Positions 35,918 through 42,478 of a stretch of DNA of 42,478 bases are shown here, one piece after another. This DNA is from Gammaproteobacteria bacterium. Its GTDB lineage: Bacteria > Pseudomonadota > Gammaproteobacteria > Ga0077536. The DNA is taken from the NCBI GenBank assembly GCA_030429865.1, contig JAUIFX010000012.1:1-42478 (forward strand), read 5' to 3'. Below the pieces are notes generated by a model. That model did not search any database, was not told the DNA's origin, and was given only the letters and a program-made list of their open reading frames with translations. How positions within the stretch are numbered: the first letter of the stretch is position 1; each line of letters starts with the position of its first letter. Position numbers and translations under genes: made by a program.

Positions 35918-37051
35918 GTGCAGGGTTCTTCACAACAGGCAGGCCGCGCGGCGTCACCGCTGGCACGCTACGAGGCCGATCTCGCGGCCGGGGTGATCGA
36001 GCCGGATGCGGCCCAGGCCGCGGCGGTGCGTCATCTCGAGCGCGTGTTCGCCGAGATCGCCGTGGCCCCACCGGTCAGGGAGCCTGGCCTGCTCGATCGC
36101 CTGCGCGGCCGGCAGGCGCCGACCTGGACGGCCGTGCGCGGGCTCTACCTGTGGGGCAGCGTCGGCCGCGGCAAGACCTACCTCGTCGATACCTTCTACG
36201 ACTGCCTGCCCGGCGCACAGAAGATGCGCATCCATTTCCACAGCTTCATGCGGCGCACCCACCAGGCGTTACGCGCGCTCGGCGAGCAGCGCGACCCTTT
36301 GCGGCTCATTGCGCGCGACTGGGCGGCACAGCACCGCGTGCTGTGTCTCGACGAGTTCCACGTCGGCGACATTACCGACGCCATGCTGCTGGCCAACCTG
36401 CTCGAGGCGTTCTTCGCCGAGGGCGTGACCCTCATCGCGACCTCGAACGAGGCACCGGACGAACTGTATGCCGATGGCCTGCAGCGCGAGCGCTTCCTGC
36501 CGGCCATCGCGCTCATCAAGACACATCTCGAAGTCTTCGAGGTGGCCGGTGACAACGACTACCGGCTGCGCGCGCTCGAGCAGGCGCCGGTCTACTACCT
36601 GTGCGAGGCGGGCGGCGGTGACGATGATCTCGCACGCTGTTTCGACGCCGTCGCGCCGAGCGCCGGAACGGCCGGGGCGGAGCTGCTCGTGGAGGGGCGG
36701 CCGATTGCGACCGTACGCCTGTCGGAAGGCGTGGCCTGGTTCACCTTCGAGGCATTGTGCGGCGGTCCGCGCGCGAGCGCCGACTACATCGAGATCGCAC
36801 GCTGCCACCACACCGTGCTGCTCGGCGGCGTGCCGCGTCTCGGCCGCGACGACAGCGACGCGACGCGGCGTTTCATCAATCTCGTCGACGAACTCTACGA
36901 TCGCAACGTCAACCTGATCGTCTCCGCCGCGGCCGAACCGGAAGCGCTCTACGACGGCACGCGGCTCGCCAAGCCGTTCCTGCGCACGGCGAGCCGGCTG
37001 CGCGAGATGCGCTCGCACGACTACCTCGCGCGTCCGCACATCAGCGACTGA
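35918..37051 (+). CDS. zapE: Cell division/AFG1-like ATPase ZapE
   Basis: GLYLWGSVGRGKTYLVDTFYDCLPG (Walker A), KMRIHFHSFMRRTHQ, VLCLDEFHVGDITDAMLLANLLEAFF, TSNEAPDELYADGLQRERFLPAIALIK. Start GTG 35918 or ATG 35870. Confidence 0.9.
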   Translation: MQGSSQQAGRAASPLARYEADLAAGVIEPDAAQAAAVRHLERVFAEIAVAPPVREPGLLDRLRGRQAPTWTAVRGLYLWGSVGRGKTYLVDTFYDCLPGAQKMRIHFHSFMRRTHQALRALGEQRDPLRLIARDWAAQHRVLCLDEFHVGDITDAMLLANLLEAFFAEGVTLIATSNEAPDELYADGLQRERFLPAIALIKTHLEVFEVAGDNDYRLRALEQAPVYYLCEAGGGDDDLARCFDAVAPSAGTAGAELLVEGRPIATVRLSEGVAWFTFEALCGGPRASADYIEIARCHHTVLLGGVPRLGRDDSDATRRFINLVDELYDRNVNLIVSAAAEPEALYDGTRLAKPFLRTASRLREMRSHDYLARPHISD

Positions 37052-37172
37052 GGCGCGGCACACGTCCGCTTCTTGCCGGCCGCTCCGGCGTGCGCCGCCG
37101 CGTCCGTGCGCGCGGAATGCCGCGTGCCCGGTGCCGCGGATGCAGGGCACGGCGGTCGAGCGCGGTGCCGAT

Positions 37173-37192
37173 CGCCTCGGAGGCGCTTTTTT
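37173..37192 (+). terminator. Putative Rho-independent terminator after zapE
   Basis: cgcctcggaggcgctttttt: short GC stem followed by T6. Confidence 0.55.
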
Positions 37193-37234
37193 CTGCATTA
37201 ATAATTATAAAAAACAATAGATTAAAAAATTAAT

Positions 37235-37263
37235 TTGACATTCATGATTATGTAACTAAGCTA
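37235..37263 (+). promoter_or_regulatory. Putative sigma70-type promoter in AT-rich island, upstream of the small ORF
   Basis: Perfect -35 TTGACA (37235-37240); weak -10 candidates (taagct/aagcta) at 16-17 nt spacing; surrounding sequence strongly AT-rich. Confidence 0.4.
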
Positions 37264-37314
37264 TCTCCCTAATTGTTACCCGGAGCCTACCGGTTTCCTC
37301 GTCCCCCTTATCCC

Positions 37315-37524
37315 ATGAGCACGACTGTCGACACGACCTTGGAAGAGCACGAACAGGACATCGTCCGCGTCATTGCGCGGCGCTACGGCGACGGCGGCAT
37401 CTACCTGCCCCGGACGCACGACCAGCGGGCCACGCTGCGGCGCGCCATCGATGGCGGATTCGTGTCTCATGAAGGGTTCCTGACCCGGGCCGGACGCCGG
37501 CTCGTCGCGCGATGGGAACGATGA
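37315..37524 (+). CDS. Hypothetical small protein, 69 aa
   Basis: MSTTVDTTLEEHEQDIVRVIARRYGDGGIYLPRTHDQRATLRRAIDGGFVSHEGFLTRAGRRLVARWER. Preceded by TTGACA and followed by hairpins and a terminator. FLTRAGRRLVARWE is loosely winged-helix-like (inference). Confidence 0.65.
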   Translation: MSTTVDTTLEEHEQDIVRVIARRYGDGGIYLPRTHDQRATLRRAIDGGFVSHEGFLTRAGRRLVARWER

Positions 37525-37526
37525 CC

Positions 37527-37605
37527 ACTTACCTCCGTGGGTGAGTCGACAGGTCTCGACCTGTCACCAGCGTATTAGGGCTGCTCTCGCAGCCCTTTTT
37601 TTTTT
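37527..37605 (+). terminator. Three tandem hairpins ending in a strong Rho-independent terminator
   Basis: ACTTACC/GGTGAGT (37527-37546), GACAGGT-ctcg-ACCTGTC (37548-37565), AGGGCTGC-tctc-GCAGCCCT followed by a T run (37577-37605). Confidence 0.85.
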
Positions 37606-37771
37606 CTACCCACTCCAACCGTTGGCCGGCGCTCGCCGGCGTGGTGCATCAAAAAAATAGTTATAAGTAAATCGTCAAATATTCTTTTTGAGAATAATCT
37701 CGGGTTGTTAGGGTGCGCGTCCCGAAACCACGAGGAGCGCGGACCCGCCCCGAGCCGTCCGCGGCAGCGCG

Positions 37772-39418
37772 ATGTATACCTACGACGACTACGATCAGCG
37801 CATCGTCGACGAGCGGGTCAGGCAGTTCCGCGACCAGACCCGCCGCTACCTCGCCGGCGAGCTGTGCGAAGAAGCCTTCCGCCCGTTACGCCTCATGAAC
37901 GGCCTTTACCTGCAGCGCCATGCGCCGATGCTGCGGGTGGCCATTCCCTACGGCCTGCTGTCGGCGCGGCAGCTGCGCATGCTGGCCATGGTCGCGCGCA
38001 CCTACGACCGCGGTTACGGCCATTTCAGCACGCGCCAGAACATCCAGTTCAACTGGCCGGAGCTCGCACGGGTGCCGGACATCCTCGCCGACCTTGCGAC
38101 GGTCGGCATGCATGCCATTCAGACCAGCGGCAACTGCGTGCGCAACATCAGCAGCGACGCGCTCGCCGGGATCGCGCCAGACGAAATCGATGACCCCCGG
38201 CCATGGTGCGAACTGCTCCGCCAGTGGTCGACCCTGCACCCGGAATTCTCCTACCTGCCGCGCAAGTTCAAGATCGCGGTCAGCGGCGCCGAGCAGGATC
38301 GCGCCGCCACCGCGTTTCACGACATCGGCCTGCGACTCGTGCGCGACGCCGACGGCCGGCTCGGTTTCCGCGTGCTGGTCGGCGGCGGCCAGGGCCGCAC
38401 ACCACGCGTCGGCGTGGTGCTGCGGGAGTTCCTCGAGACCCGCGACCTGCTCTCCTACACCGAGGCGATCCTGCGCGTCTACAACCGGTTCGGGCGCCGC
38501 GACAACAAGTACAAGGCGCGGATCAAGATCCTGGTCGGTGCGCTTGGCATCGCGGAGTTCTCGCGTCTCGTTGAGCAGGAGTGGGCCGCGCAGCGTGATT
38601 CCGCGCTCGTGCTCACGCCGCAGGCGATCGCGGCCATGCGCGCGCACTTTGCGCCGCCGGCCTACGACCCCGCGGCCGCCGCGGATACCCTGCCGGCCGC
38701 CGGGCCGGCGTTCGCACGCTGGGTCGAGCGCAACACCCGCGCGCACCGCGTGGCCGGTTACCGCGCGGTATTCGTCTCGCTCAAGGACGGCCGCCATGCG
38801 CCGGGCGATGCCAGTGCCGAGGCGATGGACCTCGTCGCGGCGCTGGCCGAGCGCTACAGCTTCGGCGAGGTGCGGGTCACCCACGACCAGAACCTGGTGC
38901 TGGCCGACGTGCGCGTGAGTGAACTGCACGGGCTGTGGCAGGCGCTCGCCGCCGCCGGCCTTGCGACGCCCAACATCGGTCTCGTGACCGACATGATCTG
39001 CTGCCCGGGGCTCGATTTCTGCTCGCTCGCCAACGCCGCATCGATCCCCGTCGCGCTCGCCATCCAGGCGCGTTTCGACGATCTTGATTACCTGCACGAC
39101 GTCGGCGAGCTCGAGCTCAAGATGTCGGGGTGCATGAACGCCTGCGGCCATCACCACGTCGGCCACATCGGCATCCTCGGCGTCGACAAGAACGGGGCGG
39201 AGTTCTACCAGTTCACGCTCGGCGGCGTCGCCGGTGACGGTGCGCGGCTCGGCGAACGTCTCGGACCGGCCGTGCCGCGCGCCGAGGTCGTCGATACGCT
39301 CGCCCACATTCTCGAGGTCTATCTCGCCGAACGTGGCGCCGAGGAGCGCTTCATCGACACCGTCCGTCGAATCGGCGTGGCGCCGTTCAAAGAGCGCGTC
39401 TACGCGCGCGCCGCATGA
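37772..39418 (+). CDS. cysI: Nitrite/sulfite reductase, CysI-like hemoprotein
   Basis: MYTYDDYDQRIVDERVRQFRDQTRRYLAGEL...YGHFSTRQNIQFNWPEL...TSGNCVRNISSD...CCPGLDFCSLANA...LKMSGCMNACGHHHVGHIGILGVDKNG (siroheme/4Fe-4S Cys motifs). Confidence 0.93.
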   Translation: MYTYDDYDQRIVDERVRQFRDQTRRYLAGELCEEAFRPLRLMNGLYLQRHAPMLRVAIPYGLLSARQLRMLAMVARTYDRGYGHFSTRQNIQFNWPELARVPDILADLATVGMHAIQTSGNCVRNISSDALAGIAPDEIDDPRPWCELLRQWSTLHPEFSYLPRKFKIAVSGAEQDRAATAFHDIGLRLVRDADGRLGFRVLVGGGQGRTPRVGVVLREFLETRDLLSYTEAILRVYNRFGRRDNKYKARIKILVGALGIAEFSRLVEQEWAAQRDSALVLTPQAIAAMRAHFAPPAYDPAAAADTLPAAGPAFARWVERNTRAHRVAGYRAVFVSLKDGRHAPGDASAEAMDLVAALAERYSFGEVRVTHDQNLVLADVRVSELHGLWQALAAAGLATPNIGLVTDMICCPGLDFCSLANAASIPVALAIQARFDDLDYLHDVGELELKMSGCMNACGHHHVGHIGILGVDKNGAEFYQFTLGGVAGDGARLGERLGPAVPRAEVVDTLAHILEVYLAERGAEERFIDTVRRIGVAPFKERVYARAA

Positions 39419-39933
39419 GCGGGGCCGGGGCGATGCGCGTGATCCGCGACGGCCGCGTTATGGATGACCCGTGGCGCACGGTCGGCGCCGAGGAAGCCCT
39501 GCCCGGGGGCGCCATCATCGTGCCCCTGGAACGCCGCGCGGAGGCGCTCGACAGCGGGCACGCTGCCGAAGCGCTCGGCGTGATGCTGCCGGGCAGCGCC
39601 GAACCGGACCTGCTCGAGGGCCTGCTCGGGTCGCTGCCGCTCGTCGCGATCCACTTCGAGAGCCCGGGTGATGGCCGTGGTTACAGTCTCGCGCGCACGC
39701 TGCGCGAGCGCGGTTTCGCCGGCGAACTGCGCGCCTGTGGTGCGTTCGGGCGCGACCACGTGTTCTACCTCGCGCGCTGCGGGTTCGACGCCTTCGCGCC
39801 GGACGGGGACGGCGATCCCGCCGCGCTGCTCGCCGGATTCGACGATTTCTCGCTCGTCTACCAGCCGGCCGCCGATCAGCGTGACCCGATCGGGGCGCTG
39901 CGCGCCGCGCGCGAGCGGACGCCGGCGCGATAG
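39415..39933 (+). CDS. DUF934-family protein, probably coupled with the sulfite reductase
   Basis: MSGAGAMRVIRDGRVMDDPW...PLVAIHFESPGDGRGYSLARTLRERGFAGELRACGAFGRDHVFYLARCGFDAF. Start overlaps cysI stop (ATGA at 39415-39418). Confidence 0.88.
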   Translation: MSGAGAMRVIRDGRVMDDPWRTVGAEEALPGGAIIVPLERRAEALDSGHAAEALGVMLPGSAEPDLLEGLLGSLPLVAIHFESPGDGRGYSLARTLRERGFAGELRACGAFGRDHVFYLARCGFDAFAPDGDGDPAALLAGFDDFSLVYQPAADQRDPIGALRAARERTPAR

Positions 39934-40121
39934 CCCGCCGGCGCCCTGGAGCGCTCAAGTCTGCGGCCGTTCGCGCCGACACAGGAGAGACGTTCAGGAC
40001 CCGGGACCCAACGGCTGCGCGGCCCTGGACCTCCGCTGAAGCCCTGGCTGGAGAGCGCTGCCCCATGTTCCCGATGTCCTGCCGCGCGCAAGCATTGCGC
40101 CGCGCGCGAGCGTGAAAGCGT

Positions 40122-41498
40122 ATGGCGAGCCCCCAACCCGTGCGGGACGATGATCCCATGCCGATCCGCGGCGCGTCGCCGGCGGTGGCCGCGTCACCCG
40201 TGGAGTCGGCGGGCAAACGCCGCGAACGCCCCGTGCGCGCCATCATCATCGATGACTCGCGCGAGTACATGGCGATGCTGCGACGCATGCTCGCCGATAC
40301 GCTGCCGCGCATCGAGGTCACCGAGTACGATCCCGACCAGCAGGGCAAGCCGGGCGCGGGCTTCGACTGGTCGGCCTACGACATCGTGCTGCTCGATCAC
40401 CAGATCGGCGGCGGCGAAACCGGCCTCGACTGGCTGGTCGAGTTCCGTGGCCGTGGTCCGTTCCCGCCAACCATCCTCATGACCGCGAGCGGCGACGACT
40501 ACCTCGCCGCGCGCGCGATCAAGCTTGGCGCCTGCGACTACATCCGCAAGCGGGACGTCACCACGGCACGCATCGGCGCGATGGTGATCGCCGCGCTCGG
40601 CGCGGAGCGTTTCGACGAGACGACCGTACGCGAGGCGCCGAGCGAGCGCGAAGCGCCGCATCTCCTCGTGCTGCAGAAATTGATCGCGGCTCACCCGCCG
40701 CCGGCGGCAGTCGGCGGGCAGAGCTCCGGTTACCGCTTCGTCCGCCTGATCGGCCAGGGCGCGAGCTCGCGCGTCTACCTCGCCGAGCGGATCGGCGACG
40801 GTTCCTCGCTGGTGCTCAAGGTGATCGACATCACCGACGTACAGGACGTCCAGGTCGTCGAGCGCTTCATCCGCGAGGCGGAGATCGTCTCGCACCTGCA
40901 CAACCCCTACGTCGTGCGGTTCTTCGATTACGGGCTGACCGAGACCTATGGCTACATCGCCATGGAGTTCTTCGCGCGTGGTGACCTCAAGCAGCGCATC
41001 GAGCGCGGCGCGGACGTCGACGACGCGCTCAATTACCTGCGCCATATCGCCTACGGACTCGACGCCATCCATCGTGCCGGCATCGTCCACCGCGATCTCA
41101 AGCCCGGCAACATCATGTTCCGCGGCGACGACAGCCTGGCGCTGGCCGACTTCGGCATCGCGCGGCGGCTCGACCAGAGCAGCGAGCTGACCAACCACGG
41201 CAGCGTGCTCGGCACGCCCAACTACCTCAGCCCCGAGCAGGCGCTCGGCGAGCCTGTCGATGCGCGGGCCGATCTCTACAGCACCGGCGTCATCCTGTTC
41301 GAGATGCTGGCGGCGCGCAAACCGTTTCGCGCCGAGAGCGCGGCGGCGCTGGTGTTCCAGCACGTCCACGCCGAGATTCCGGCCCTGCCGGCGCCACGTC
41401 GGGCGTTCCAGCCGCTGGTCGAGCGCCTGCTCGCCAAGCGGCCCCGCGATCGTTGCCAGAGCGCGCGCGAGCTGATCGCCCTGCTCGAAGCGCTCTAG
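40122..41498 (+). CDS. Response-regulator receiver domain fused to Ser/Thr protein kinase
   Basis: Receiver: AIIIDDSREYMAMLRRML...DIVLLDHQIGGGETGLDWL...ILMTASGDDYLAARAIKLGACDYIRKRD. Kinase: LIGQGASSRVYLAE, LVLKVIDI, HRDLKPGNIMF, LADFGIAR, GTPNYLSPEQ. Confidence 0.92.
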   Translation: MASPQPVRDDDPMPIRGASPAVAASPVESAGKRRERPVRAIIIDDSREYMAMLRRMLADTLPRIEVTEYDPDQQGKPGAGFDWSAYDIVLLDHQIGGGETGLDWLVEFRGRGPFPPTILMTASGDDYLAARAIKLGACDYIRKRDVTTARIGAMVIAALGAERFDETTVREAPSEREAPHLLVLQKLIAAHPPPAAVGGQSSGYRFVRLIGQGASSRVYLAERIGDGSSLVLKVIDITDVQDVQVVERFIREAEIVSHLHNPYVVRFFDYGLTETYGYIAMEFFARGDLKQRIERGADVDDALNYLRHIAYGLDAIHRAGIVHRDLKPGNIMFRGDDSLALADFGIARRLDQSSELTNHGSVLGTPNYLSPEQALGEPVDARADLYSTGVILFEMLAARKPFRAESAAALVFQHVHAEIPALPAPRRAFQPLVERLLAKRPRDRCQSARELIALLEAL

Positions 41499-41556
41499 CG
41501 ATACTGCACGCGCGGGCGCGCCTTCCGTCGTCGCCGTGCCGGCCTTGCCGGCCCTG

Positions 41557-41585
41557 CTTGAAATCCCGTCTCCCTACCCTCATGT
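41557..41585 (+). promoter_or_regulatory. Putative sigma32-type heat-shock promoter upstream of lon
   Basis: CTTGAAA (41557-41563), 14-nt spacer, CCTCATGT (41578-41585). Resembles CTTGAAA-N(13-17)-CCCCATNT. Confidence 0.6.
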
Positions 41586-41641
41586 GCACTGCAGCGAGCG
41601 GTGCGCCGCGCCGTCGATCCGTTCATCACCAGCCGAGACCC

Positions 41642-42478
41642 ATGAGCGAAGAACAACCAGAAATCATCATCCCTGGCGAACGTGACGGCGAACCTGGTCG
41701 CGTGCCCGCCCGCGTCAACGACGTCCTGCCCGAGCAGCTGCTCGTTCTGCCGCTGCGTTCGCGCCCGTTCTTTCCCGCGCAGACGATGCCGCTGGTGATC
41801 GAGGACGAGTTGTGGCGCGAGACCATCGAGCGCGTCGGCAATACGCCGCATCGCATGGTCGGACTGGTCTACAGCCGCCACGCCATCGAGCAGCAGGTCC
41901 CGGGCCGGGACGACTTCGCCGAGTGGGGCACGGTCGTGCGCATCCACCAGCCGATGCGCGAGAGCGGCCGCATCCAGTTCATCGCCGAGGGCCTCGAGCG
42001 TTTCCGCATCGCGCGCTGGGTCAAGGGCGCGCCGCCGTTCGTGGTGCAGGCCGAGTATCCGCGCACGGCCGTCGAGCAGACCCAGGAACTGCGCGCCTAC
42101 GCACTCGCGATCATCAACAAGATCAAGGAGCTGTTGCCGCTCAACCCGCTCTACAAGGAAAGCCTGAAAGCGTTTCTCGATCGCTTCACGCCGGACGACG
42201 CATCGCCGCTGGCCGATTTCGCCGCGGCCATGACCAGCGCCGACGCCGAGCAGCTGCAGGAAGTGCTGGAGACGGTGCCGCTGCTGCGGCGCATGGAGAA
42301 GGTGCTGGTGCTGATCCAGCACGAGCTCGAAGTCGCCGGTCTGCAGAGCGAGATCCGCCAGCGTGTCGAAGAACGCATCTCGGTACAGCAGCGCCAGTTC
42401 TTCCTGCGTGAACAGCTCAAGGAGATCCAGAAGGAACTCGGCATCTCCAAGGACGACCGCGCGGCGGAGATCGAGGAG
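41642..42478 (+). CDS. lon: ATP-dependent protease La (Lon), N-terminal part; runs off the window
   Basis: LPEQLLVLPLRSRPFFPAQTMPLVIEDELW...ERISVQQRQFFLREQLKEIQKELGISKDDRAAEIEE. The REQLKxIQKELG segment is typical of Lon. Confidence 0.95.
   Translation, partial: MSEEQPEIIIPGERDGEPGRVPARVNDVLPEQLLVLPLRSRPFFPAQTMPLVIEDELWRETIERVGNTPHRMVGLVYSRHAIEQQVPGRDDFAEWGTVVRIHQPMRESGRIQFIAEGLERFRIARWVKGAPPFVVQAEYPRTAVEQTQELRAYALAIINKIKELLPLNPLYKESLKAFLDRFTPDDASPLADFAAAMTSADAEQLQEVLETVPLLRRMEKVLVLIQHELEVAGLQSEIRQRVEERISVQQRQFFLREQLKEIQKELGISKDDRAAEIEE

Noticed and set aside
37886-39307. 473-aa minus-strand ORF antisense to cysI
   Set aside because: Shadow ORF; the plus strand encodes unambiguous siroheme reductase motifs.
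39934-40121. Possible riboswitch (GGAGAG-containing leader) before the receiver-kinase gene
   Set aside because: Contains ggagag motifs but lacks the rest of the glycine riboswitch core, and I could not match any other class by eye.

Overview
This 42.5 kb window looks like a high-GC proteobacterial chromosome segment, probably gammaproteobacterial (inference). It is densely packed with mostly housekeeping and metabolic genes. I support about 35 CDSs, one tRNA-Gln(CTG), several terminator or operator candidates, and one repeat cluster. Recognisable loci include hmgA, a Na/Pi cotransporter, mtfA, nei, ppk2, a phosphomannomutase/phosphoglucomutase, rplM-rpsI, coq7, degQ-like, oxyR-like, rmuC, a PA0069-type radical SAM gene, zapE, cysI-like plus DUF934, and the start of lon. 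The most unusual non-coding structure is at about 23.77-24.20 kb. There, tRNA-Gln is followed by a terminator nested inside a perfect 16-bp inverted repeat of the tRNA 3' end, then by two 111-bp hairpin-rich direct repeats. Each repeat is capped by a partial copy of the tRNA 3' end, which resembles the E. coli tyrT/rtT arrangement. Other notable items are a 1211-aa NfnAB/GltD-PyrK-like fusion flavoprotein, an RND/MMPL transporter fused to a cyclic-nucleotide-binding domain, a receiver-Ser/Thr kinase fusion, a TetR-Rieske oxygenase pair with a near-perfect operator, a VPLPA-CTERM-like exported protein, and an isolated small ORF followed by three tandem hairpins. No CRISPR array, transposase, integrase or phage gene was recognised. 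All family calls come from reading motifs by eye; no database search was run.
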